From NCBI RefSeq assembly GCF_900169145.1, contig NZ_FXZD01000014.1, positions 1 through 58,835 of the forward strand: 58,835 bases of DNA, read 5' to 3'. The stretch comes from Brevibacterium antiquum CNRZ 918. GTDB lineage: Bacteria; Actinomycetota; Actinomycetes; Actinomycetales; Brevibacteriaceae. Positions 52,406 through 58,835 of the stretch are shown piece after piece. The stretch's first letter is position 1. Each line of letters begins with the position of its first letter. The notes below the pieces were generated by a model. The model ran no database searches and was not told where the DNA came from. It saw only the letters and a program-made list of their open reading frames with translations. Both the position numbers and the translations under genes were made by a program.

Positions 52406-52412
52406 GCTCGGC

Positions 52413-53381
52413 TCAGTTGCGAGCGGCGAGGTCTTTCTTCGCGGCTTCGAACTCTGCGGCCAGGCTCTCGACGAGTTCTGCGGTGGTGCGCTTGGTACCG
52501 AGGACGCCGATGCCCTGGCCCGAGCCCCAGATATCCTTCCACGCCTTCGAGTCCGAGCCCTCCTTCGTGCCGAAGTCCATCTTCGTCGGGTCGGCGTCGG
52601 GAAGGTTGTCGGGGTCGAGGCCCGAGGCAGTGATCGAACCGCGCAGGTAGTTGCCCTTGACTCCGGTGAAGTAGCTGGAGTAGACGACGTCTTCGGCGGC
52701 GGAGTCGACGACCATCTGCTTGTAGTCTTCGGCGACGTTGGCCTCTGCCGTCGACAGGAAGGCCGAGCCCACATAGGCGCAGTCCGCGCCCGCGGCCAGG
52801 GAGGCAAGGACCGAACGACCGTGGGCGATGGCTCCGGAGAGCAGCAGCGGACCGTCGAACCAGGTCCGGATCTCCTGGACCAGGGCGAACGGTGAGAGTG
52901 CTCCGGCATGTCCACCGGCACCGGCAGCCACGGCGATGACACCGTCGGCGCCCTTCTCCACGGCTTTGTGCGCGAATTTGTTGTTGATGACGTCGTGGAG
53001 GACGATGCCGCCGTAGGAATGCACGGCCTCATTGACCTCTTCACGTGCACCCAAGGAAGTGATCACGATGGGCACCTGATGGCGTACCACCTCGGCGAGG
53101 TCGGCCTCCAAACGGTTGTTTGAGCGGTGAACGATGAGGTTCACCGCGAACGGTGCCGCCGGACGATCGGGGTTCGCAGTGGTGAACGCGGCGTTGGATT
53201 CACGGATCTCGTCCAGCCAGTCGGTGAGCATCGAGGCCGGACGGGCGTTGAGCGTGGGGAAGGAGCCGATGATGCCGGCTTGGCACTGGGCCTTGACCAG
53301 GTCGGGCCCGGATGCGATGAACATCGGGGAGCCGAACACCGGAAGTCGCAGCTGAGGGAGAAGATTGGCGAAAGAATTCAT
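52413..53381 (-). CDS. nitronate monooxygenase (2-nitropropane dioxygenase family)
   Basis: FMN-dependent TIM-barrel oxidase; 322 residues. PVFGSPMFIASGPDLVKAQC is the N-terminal strand, AVAAGAGGHAGALSPFALV carries the catalytic His, and LLLSGAIAHGRSVLASLAAGADCAYVGSAF the FMN-phosphate site. The start is ATG with AAAGGAGG upstream. Its stop is 7 nt from the App1 stop on the other strand, so transcripts probably overlap. The expected role is detoxification of nitronates or propionate-3-nitronate. Confidence 0.88.
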   Translation of the reverse strand: MNSFANLLPQLRLPVFGSPMFIASGPDLVKAQCQAGIIGSFPTLNARPASMLTDWLDEIRESNAAFTTANPDRPAAPFAVNLIVHRSNNRLEADLAEVVRHQVPIVITSLGAREEVNEAVHSYGGIVLHDVINNKFAHKAVEKGADGVIAVAAGAGGHAGALSPFALVQEIRTWFDGPLLLSGAIAHGRSVLASLAAGADCAYVGSAFLSTAEANVAEDYKQMVVDSAAEDVVYSSYFTGVKGNYLRGSITASGLDPDNLPDADPTKMDFGTKEGSDSKAWKDIWGSGQGIGVLGTKRTTAELVESLAAEFEAAKKDLAARN

Positions 53382-53456
53382 TGTGCCTCCTTTGGGTGGA
53401 TGAACGTTTCCACTCTAACCGAACGATTGTTAAAAGTGATCATGGGGGCAGAGACG

Positions 53457-53495
53457 ACGATGGCGCAGACGAGTTCGACTCGCCTGCGCCATCGT
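53457..53495 (-). terminator. terminator of the acyl-CoA catabolism operon
   Basis: Arms of 18 bp (53457-53474 and 53478-53495) with a 3-nt loop; the single imperfect pair is G-U on the minus strand but A-C on the plus strand, so it is built to act on minus-strand RNA, 36 nt past the enoyl-CoA hydratase stop. Confidence 0.85.
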
Positions 53496-53531
53496 TGCAG
53501 CCGCGCGTGGTCTGCGGCGTCGTGCGGTGGG

Positions 53532-54308
53532 TCAGGAATCCGTGAAGTTCGGGTCCCGCTTCTCGACGAATGCGGCCATTCCCTCGGACTGGTCGTTCGT
53601 GGCCAGAGTGGAGTGGAAGAGACGACGTTCGTAACGCAGTCCCTGCTCGAGGGTCGTTTCGAATGCGGTGTTGACCGCTTCTTTCACCATCGCCGAGGCG
53701 ATGCGGGACTTGGACGCGATGGTGTGCGCGATCTCGTTGGCCGTTGAAAGCAGTTCCTCGGGTTCGACGATACGTGCGACGAGGCCTGAACGTTCCGCCT
53801 CCTCGGCGTCCATCATGCGCCCGGTCAGGCACATGTCCATGGACTTGGCCTTGCCGATGGCACGAGTCAGACGCTGGGATCCGCCCATGCCGGGGAGGAC
53901 GCCGAGGTTGATCTCGGGCTGGCCGAACTTCGCCTTCGACGACGCGATGAGGATGTCGCCCATCATCGCCAGCTCGCAGCCGCCGCCCAGGGCGAAGCCG
54001 TTGACAGCGGTGATGACCGGTTTGCGCACGTTGGTCAGACGGGTCCAGCCGGCGAACCAGTCGGCCTTGAACGCGGTGGCGAAGTCGAGGTCGGACATCT
54101 CTTTGATGTCGGCGCCCGCGGCGAAGGCCTTGCCGCTGCCGGTGATGATGATCGCCTTGACCTCATCATCGGCATCGAATGCGGTGGCCGCATCTGTGAC
54201 GTCGGTGAGTACCTGCATGTTCAGCGCGTTGAGAGCCTTCGGGCGGTCGATCGTGATGGTGGCGACGCCCTGGTCGACGGCCGTGAGGATGGTTTCGTAG
54301 TCGCTCAT
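53532..54308 (-). CDS. enoyl-CoA hydratase
   Basis: Crotonase-fold enzyme; 258 residues from the ATG at 54308. The oxyanion-hole segments are [15 protein letters not shown] and [16 protein letters not shown]; the catalytic Glu residues lie in GGGCELAMM and [16 protein letters not shown]. It overlaps the hydrolase gene by 4 nt (ATGA). In this operon it would hydrate methacrylyl-CoA to 3-hydroxyisobutyryl-CoA, although short-chain enoyl-CoA is an equally possible substrate. Confidence 0.92.
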   Translation of the reverse strand: MSDYETILTAVDQGVATITIDRPKALNALNMQVLTDVTDAATAFDADDEVKAIIITGSGKAFAAGADIKEMSDLDFATAFKADWFAGWTRLTNVRKPVITAVNGFALGGGCELAMMGDILIASSKAKFGQPEINLGVLPGMGGSQRLTRAIGKAKSMDMCLTGRMMDAEEAERSGLVARIVEPEELLSTANEIAHTIASKSRIASAMVKEAVNTAFETTLEQGLRYERRLFHSTLATNDQSEGMAAFVEKRDPNFTDS

Positions 54309-55363
54309 GAGAACACCTTCTCTTTGTGATCGGTGGTGAGGATGTCGTGGACTGTTTCGTCGCTGACCTCGTCGAATGTGGCCGGTGACCACTGCGGGTT
54401 GCGGTCCTTGTCGATGACCTGAGCGCGGATGCCCTCCTTGAGGTCCGGACGATGCGTCAGCGCGACGGCGACGCGGTAGTCCTGTTCGAGGACCTCGGCC
54501 AAGGACATGTTTCCGGCTGTGCGGAGGGCGGCCAGAGTCACCTTCACCGAAGTGGGAGCCTTGGTCCCGATCAGTTTCCCTGCGGCATTGGCGTCAGGAT
54601 CCGCATGCGCGGCCAGCGCTGCGACGATGTCCTCCGCCCGCTCTCCTGTATAGCATTCGTCGATCCAGCTCGCGGCCTCGGCGAGTTCGTTCTCCGGAGC
54701 ATCGGTGGCGTAGCGCCCGATCACCGTCTCAACGTCGCCGCCTGCTTCGAGCTCGGCGATGATCCCTGGCACATCTGCGTCGGGAACGTAGTAGTCGGCC
54801 AATCCCATGGCCAGCGCTGCTCCCGCTCCGACCGGCAGTCCGGTCAGTGCCAGATGGGTGCCGAGTTCGCCCGGCGCATTGGCCAGCAGATGTGTGCCGC
54901 CGACGTCGGGGAACAGGCCGATCCCAGTCTCTGGCATCCCGATCTTCGTGGAATCGGTGACGATGCGGTGTGAGCCGTGGCCGGAGATTCCGACACCGCC
55001 GCCCATGGTGATGCCATTCATGATGACAACATAGGGCTTGGGAAATTCGGAGATCTCATGGTTCATCTTGTATTCGCGATTCCAGAACCGAGCGTTCTCA
55101 TCGGTGCCGGCCACAATGTCGTTGTACACGGCCTTGATGTCGCCTCCGGCGCACAGTCCGCGTTCCCCGCGTCCGGTGACCAGGACCGTCTTGATTGTGT
55201 CCTCATCGCGCCAGCTCTTCAGCGCGTCATCGATGGCACCCACCATTTCCTGGCTCAGTGCGTTGATCAGTTTCGGTTTGTTGAGTTCAATCCGCCCCAC
55301 CCCGTTGTGACTCGAGGTGATGACGGAGGGTTCGCTCGGCGATGCCGCAGCTTCAGTCGTCAT
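54305..55363 (-). CDS. 3-hydroxyisobutyryl-CoA hydrolase
   Basis: Crotonase-superfamily hydrolase; 352 residues, the longer HIBCH type. [15 protein letters not shown] and [20 protein letters not shown] form the oxyanion hole; [20 protein letters not shown] carries the catalytic Glu. The C-terminal half is HIBCH-specific ([20 protein letters not shown]). It releases free 3-hydroxyisobutyrate in valine degradation. It is 1 nt from the acyl-CoA dehydrogenase stop and overlaps the hydratase start. Confidence 0.92.
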   Translation of the reverse strand: MTTEAAASPSEPSVITSSHNGVGRIELNKPKLINALSQEMVGAIDDALKSWRDEDTIKTVLVTGRGERGLCAGGDIKAVYNDIVAGTDENARFWNREYKMNHEISEFPKPYVVIMNGITMGGGVGISGHGSHRIVTDSTKIGMPETGIGLFPDVGGTHLLANAPGELGTHLALTGLPVGAGAALAMGLADYYVPDADVPGIIAELEAGGDVETVIGRYATDAPENELAEAASWIDECYTGERAEDIVAALAAHADPDANAAGKLIGTKAPTSVKVTLAALRTAGNMSLAEVLEQDYRVAVALTHRPDLKEGIRAQVIDKDRNPQWSPATFDEVSDETVHDILTTDHKEKVFS

Positions 55364-55364
55364 A

Positions 55365-56531
55365 TCAGCCCACTCCTGTGCTCTTGCGCGAAATGATCAC
55401 GCGCATGATTTCGTTGGTGCCTTCCAGAATCTGGTGGACGCGCAGGTCACGCACCAGCTTCTCAATTCCATACTCTGTCAGATAGCCATAGCCGCCGTGC
55501 AACTGGAGTGACCTGTTGGCGACGTCGAAGCCCGAATCCGTGGCTGTCAGCTTCGCCATCGCCGAGAGCAGCGAGGTGTTCGGATCGCCCGCGTCGTAGG
55601 CGCTGGCAGCTCGCCACAGGAGGGAGCGGGCAGCCTCGAGCTTGGTCTGCATCTCTGCGACTTCGAATCGCAGGGCCTGGAATGCGGAGAGCTCAGTGCC
55701 GAAGGCCTGTCGTTCGCCCATGTAGTCGATGGCCTTCTCCAACGCGGACTGCCCACCGCCCAGCGAGCATGCTCCGATGTTGAGCCGGCCTCCGTCGAGT
55801 CCGGACATGGCGATCTTGAAGCCCTGACCCGGTTCGCCGAGGAGGTTCTCCTTCGGCACACGCACGTTTTCCATGATGACCTGTCGGGTCGGCTGAGCCC
55901 GCCATCCCATCTTCTGTTCGTTGGGGCCGAAGGAGAGTCCCTCCATGCCGTTTTCGAGGATGAACGCGGAGATTCCACGCGATCCGTCCTGACCGGAGCG
56001 TGCCATCACCAGGTACGTGTCGGAGGTGCCGGCGCCGGAGATGAACTGTTTGACACCGTTGAGGACATAGGAGTCACCGTCCTCTCGCGCCGAGGTGCGC
56101 AGAGCGGCAGCATCGGAACCGGCGTTGGGCTCAGTGAGGCAGTAGCTGCCGAGGTGCTCCATTGAGACCAGGGGAGCGAGGTACTTCTCCTTCTGCGGAG
56201 CATCTCCGTACTTGTCGATCATCCACGCCACCATGTTGTGGATGGAGATGTAGGCGGCGACCGAGGGACAGGCTGTCGACATCGCCTCGAAGATGAGGGC
56301 GGCGTCCATGCGCCCCATGCCGGTGCCCCCGGCTTCTTCGCTGACGTAGATTCCGCCCATGCCCAGGTCGGCGGACCTCTTGATGACGTCGACGGGGAAG
56401 TGGTGGTCGGCGTCCCACTCCAGAGCATGCGGAGCGATCTCGGAGTCGGCGAATTCGCGCACCATGCCGGAGATTGTCTGTTGTTCTTCGGTGAGACCGA
56501 ACGGCAGGGCAGCTGCTGTGCTGCGGGACAT
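55365..56531 (-). CDS. acyl-CoA dehydrogenase (probable isobutyryl-CoA dehydrogenase)
   Basis: FAD enzyme; 388 residues from the ATG at 56531 with GGAGGAA upstream (a longer open frame is rejected). Signatures: YCLTEPNAGSDAAALRTSA (FAD/substrate), QFISGAGTSDTYLVMAR, and the C-terminal HQILEGTNEIMRVIISR, which carries the FAD-binding turn; the catalytic Glu of short-chain members lies in the YGIEKLVRDLRV region or the EGTNE loop. The operon partners point to isobutyryl-CoA; 2-methylbutyryl-CoA is an alternative. A palindrome covers its promoter. Confidence 0.9.
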   Translation of the reverse strand: MSRSTAAALPFGLTEEQQTISGMVREFADSEIAPHALEWDADHHFPVDVIKRSADLGMGGIYVSEEAGGTGMGRMDAALIFEAMSTACPSVAAYISIHNMVAWMIDKYGDAPQKEKYLAPLVSMEHLGSYCLTEPNAGSDAAALRTSAREDGDSYVLNGVKQFISGAGTSDTYLVMARSGQDGSRGISAFILENGMEGLSFGPNEQKMGWRAQPTRQVIMENVRVPKENLLGEPGQGFKIAMSGLDGGRLNIGACSLGGGQSALEKAIDYMGERQAFGTELSAFQALRFEVAEMQTKLEAARSLLWRAASAYDAGDPNTSLLSAMAKLTATDSGFDVANRSLQLHGGYGYLTEYGIEKLVRDLRVHQILEGTNEIMRVIISRKSTGVG

Positions 56532-56605
56532 TGTTCCTCCACGGTTGGGGCTATTCACGATTGAGGCTTCTCGCATACGTGATGACATTCACTACGATAC
56601 GGAGA

Positions 56606-56629
56606 AATTACTTGGACGTCCAACTAATT
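56606..56629 (-). promoter_or_regulatory. 24-bp near-perfect palindrome over the acyl-CoA dehydrogenase promoter
   Basis: Half-sites aattacttggac (56606-56617) and gtccaactaatt (56618-56629) are complementary except at one symmetric pair; the inner 12 bp ttggacgtccaa is a perfect palindrome. On the minus strand TTGGAC followed after 18 nt by TATCGT forms a plausible promoter, so the palindrome covers the -35. It is a probable repressor operator; the MarR gene immediately upstream is the first candidate. Confidence 0.7.
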
Positions 56630-56677
56630 ATGGCCAGTTGGCTCGTCGAAGAGCTGGTCAGCAGAAGGGCGGCAGCT

Positions 56678-57193
56678 TCAGGCGTGATCTTCGAGTTCGG
56701 ACCGCAGTGATTCGAGGTGGGGGAGGAGTCCGCTCAGATTGGCCTCGGCCAGCGCAGGTGAGCTGAAGACCTCGTCATTGAGGGCGGCAGTCGCGCGTGA
56801 AGACAGCTCACGGCCGATCTCGGTGAGTTCGACGAGCGTGGTGCGACGGTCATCGGGGTGGCTGCGCCTCTTCACAAGGCAGGCCTTCTCGAGTCGATCG
56901 ACCGAATTCGTCGTCGACGTGGCGTGGACCTGGAGTCGGGCCGAGATCTTCGACATCGGCAATGTCCCCGACTTGGTGAACGACAGGAGAGTGAGGACTT
57001 CGTACCGTGAGAAGGTCAGCGCAAATGGCTTGAGCGCGGCGTCGACCTTGGCGAGGAACAGCTGATGGACTCGCATCACTGAGATCACGGTCGTCATGCC
57101 ATCGGTGGAATCATTCCAGCCGTGGGCGAGCCACTGTTTCCGGGACTCCTCGATCGGGTCGAGTCTGCTCGCTGCTGTCTTTTCCGCCGCCAT
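56678..57193 (-). CDS. MarR-family transcriptional regulator
   Basis: 171 residues from the ATG at 57193. The winged helix-turn-helix is FSRYEVLTLLSFTKSGTLPM, then HATSTTNSVDRLEKACLVKRR and the wing SHPDDRRTTLVELTEIGREL. The ATG lies 7 nt after TACACT on the minus strand, a leaderless arrangement. Its target is probably the operon downstream (56531 to 53532); autoregulation is possible. The start is 34 nt from the divergent SRAP gene. No effector can be inferred; MarR proteins of catabolic operons often sense the CoA ester or free acid. Confidence 0.88.
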   Translation of the reverse strand: MAAEKTAASRLDPIEESRKQWLAHGWNDSTDGMTTVISVMRVHQLFLAKVDAALKPFALTFSRYEVLTLLSFTKSGTLPMSKISARLQVHATSTTNSVDRLEKACLVKRRSHPDDRRTTLVELTEIGRELSSRATAALNDEVFSSPALAEANLSGLLPHLESLRSELEDHA

Positions 57194-57227
57194 TGTCGAC
57201 AGTGTAGTGAAGTGAGAAGATAAGCGC

Positions 57228-57920
57228 ATGTGCGGTCGACTCAATATGTCTCTCGATCCGGCAGACCTCGCCGATGAGCTCCGCCTTGACGTCATCTCCT
57301 ACGACTACACGCCCAGGTACAACGTGCCCCCGGGTTCCTTCGTGCCGATCGTCGTCGAACGACTGGACGATGAAGGACAGCTGATACGGCGACTGGAGAC
57401 CGCTTCGTGGGGGCTGGTCCCGGGGTGGGCGAAAGACGCAAAGATCGGTTTCAAAGCATTCAACGCGCGTTCGGAGACTGTCCTTGAGAAGCCGATGTTC
57501 AGACAGCCCATCAAGAGGCGACGCTGCGCGCTTCCGATACCTGGCTACTACGAGTGGGAGACCACGGAGGACGGCAAGCAGCCATGGATGATGTCAGCGG
57601 CAGGTGATGACCCGCTGTTCATGGCCGGCCTGTTCGAGTTCTGGAAGCAGCCGGACCAGTCCTGGTTGGTGTCGACGACGATCCTGACGATGGAAGCGGC
57701 AGGGCATCTGTGCGATGTCCACCATAGGATGCCGGTCTTCCTCGGCCATGGCGCCGTCGATGAATGGATCAACCCAGCGGTATCGAGTGCCGACGTGCCT
57801 CCACTGTTGAAATCGACCCTCGCGCAGGTCGACCCGGCGAGTGTGACTCGACATAAAGTGGGCAAGAGTGTGGGTAACGTTCGCAACGACGGTCCAGAAC
57901 TCACCACACCCGTGAGCTGA
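57228..57920 (+). CDS. SOS response-associated peptidase (SRAP/HMCES/YedK family)
   Basis: 230 residues. The catalytic Cys2 is exposed after removal of Met (MCGRLNMS), and Asn79, Arg81 (FNARSET), Glu109 (GYYEW) and His165 (VHHRMPV) complete the active site. The protein crosslinks to abasic sites in single-stranded DNA and shields them. Its divergence from the MarR gene with only 34 nt between starts suggests shared control by position, not function. Confidence 0.93.
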   Translation: MCGRLNMSLDPADLADELRLDVISYDYTPRYNVPPGSFVPIVVERLDDEGQLIRRLETASWGLVPGWAKDAKIGFKAFNARSETVLEKPMFRQPIKRRRCALPIPGYYEWETTEDGKQPWMMSAAGDDPLFMAGLFEFWKQPDQSWLVSTTILTMEAAGHLCDVHHRMPVFLGHGAVDEWINPAVSSADVPPLLKSTLAQVDPASVTRHKVGKSVGNVRNDGPELTTPVS

Positions 57921-58029
57921 CCGACTTCTGCACGGTCATGCGAAACAGCAGGCGATCCCGGTGAGACATCGGTCGGCACAGCGGACCACTCGATGTCTCA
58001 GGCACTGTTTCGCCTGAGTGGAATAGGCC

Positions 58030-58072
58030 AAAACCGGCCGGTTTTGCACAGCCCGCTGGATGTGTGTAGTGT
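58030..58072 (+). promoter_or_regulatory. rRNA promoter P1 with overlapping palindrome
   Basis: TTGCAC (58044-58049), a 17-nt spacer and TAGTGT (58067-58072). A perfect 16-bp palindrome aaaaccggccggtttt (58030-58045) ends inside the -35. Transcripts would have a leader of about 430 nt. No gene is supported in 57921-58506. Confidence 0.6.
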
Positions 58073-58154
58073 GTACCGAGTTGCCAGCCCGCAAGGAACG
58101 GCAACGGTCACTCTGATCAGGATTGATCGCAGCAAACTGAAGATGAACTTCAAG

Positions 58155-58183
58155 TTGCGAAGGTCGAAACAACACTGTAGAGT
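58155..58183 (+). promoter_or_regulatory. rRNA promoter P2
   Basis: TTGCGA (58155-58160), a 17-nt spacer and TAGAGT (58178-58183), the same design as P1 and about 110 nt downstream. Tandem promoters are usual for rRNA operons. Confidence 0.6.
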
Positions 58184-58283
58184 GGATATTCGCTGGTACG
58201 GCGAGCCGCAAGGCAAAATGTATACAATTGAAACTGACACCCACAGTGAACGCGGCCATTTATGGTTTGTGGTGATGGGTGAG

Positions 58284-58320
58284 TGTGTGTGGTTTGAGAA
58301 TCCAATAGCGTATTTGTTTG
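58284..58320 (+). promoter_or_regulatory. boxA-type antitermination element in the 16S leader
   Basis: The segment containing GGTTTGAGAATCCAATAGCG closely resembles the actinobacterial leader consensus GTTTGAGAACTCAATAGTG, recalled from streptomycete and mycobacterial rRNA operons. It is the expected binding site of NusB/NusE (S10). A small hairpin, ccagaaa (58335-58341) with tttctgg (58347-58353), follows. Confidence 0.65.
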
Positions 58321-58506
58321 AACAGATAGTGATGCCAGAAACATTTTTTCTGGTAAGACAATCACATGTCCAGACACCAGTGTTCGTTCCCCTCGCCGGG
58401 AATGGGCACTTTGTTGTGTGTGGGTATGAAATTTTTAGGTCAACAGCGGTCACCCCGTGATCGTTGCTTGACTGTCTTGCCGGGGTTATAAACGCAACAT
58501 AATTTT

Positions 58507-58835
58507 TTTATGGAGAGTTTGATCCTGGCTCAGGACGAACGCTGGCTGCGTGCTTAACACATGCAAGTCGAACGCTGAAGCCCCAGCTTGCTGGGGTGGA
58601 TGAGTGGCGAACGGGTGAGTAACACGTGAGTAACCTGCCCCCGACTTCGGGATAAGCCCGGGAAACTGGGTCTAATACCGAATATGACTCCAACTCGCAT
58701 GAGTTGGAGTGGAAAGTTTTTTCGGTTGGGGATGGGCTCGCGGCCTATCAGTTTGTTGGTGAGGTAATGGCTCACCAAGACGACGACGGGTAGCCGGCCT
58801 GAGAGGGCGACCGGCCACACTGGGACTGAGACACG
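58507..58835 (+). rRNA. rrs: 16S ribosomal RNA, 5' part (truncated by window end)
   Basis: The universal 5' sequence agagtttgatcctggctcag is at 58514-58533, which puts nucleotide 1 near 58507. The conserved blocks gacgaacgctggc, gtgagtaacacgtgagtaa and actgggactgagacac (near the end) follow. About 329 of some 1520 nt are present. From memory, the V1/V2 sequence resembles Brevibacterium. Confidence 0.97.

Noticed and set aside
58464..58492. TTGCTT-N17-TATAAA as a third rRNA promoter
   Set aside because: Transcription would start only a few nt before the mature 16S end and would skip the boxA element; it is more likely leader sequence.

Overview
The window is high-GC actinobacterial chromosome. 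The first 329 nt of a 16S rRNA gene lie at the right edge. From memory, its variable regions and the whole gene content resemble Brevibacterium (Micrococcales); I could not run a database search, so the genus is an inference. GTG and TTG starts are common, genes are packed with ATGA/TGATG overlaps, and most transcription units end in G+C-rich perfect hairpins without long T-runs.

Layout. (1) 1-7.85 kb: rpoB-rpoC on the plus strand. (2) 7.9-12.9 kb: a minus-strand block splits rpoBC from the str operon: furA-katG (oxidative stress) and a DUF1707/LiaF-like gene overlapping pfkA. (3) 13.0-17.8 kb: str operon rpsL-rpsG-fusA-tuf, with strong hairpins between genes and two hairpins after tuf. (4) 18.2-27.8 kb: S10 and spc operons from rpsJ to rplO, without an S14 gene between rplE and rpsH. 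(5) 28-30.7 kb: secY-adk-map. (6) 30.8-34.5 kb: an accessory insertion between map and infA. It holds a small membrane protein, a PaaX-like regulator cut by an in-frame TGA, a PatB/AecD-type C-S lyase and a frameshifted MFS transporter. (7) 34.8-38 kb: infA-rpmJ-rpsM-rpsK-rpoA-rplQ. (8) 38.2-44.3 kb, minus strand: putP, then a four-gene operon encoding a PaaK-like adenylate-forming ligase, a small dimeric-barrel protein, a GNAT protein resembling bacterial ceramide-synthase-type acyltransferases, and an Acg/nitroreductase-like flavoprotein. (9) 44.3-47.6 kb: one-carbon genes purU (minus) and glyA-folD (plus). (10) 47.6-52.4 kb: GNAT, xthA, a paired SMR efflux operon, trpS and an App1-domain phosphatase. 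(11) 52.4-57.9 kb: nitronate monooxygenase; an acyl-CoA dehydrogenase / 3-hydroxyisobutyryl-CoA hydrolase / enoyl-CoA hydratase operon (valine or isobutyrate catabolism) with a MarR gene upstream and a 24-bp palindrome over its promoter; and a SRAP protein. (12) 57.9 kb to the end: rRNA promoter and antitermination leader, then 16S rRNA.

Most of the window is core gene-expression machinery. The best candidates for undescribed biology are the four-gene ligase/barrel/GNAT/flavoprotein operon, the UGA-split PaaX-like gene, the RG-rich disordered tails on both S3 and S5 (neighbours at the mRNA entry channel), a nested inverted repeat after rpoC, and palindromes over the acyl-CoA dehydrogenase and rRNA promoters. 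Several non-ribosomal genes also look leaderless, with a -10-like hexamer 6-7 nt before the start codon.
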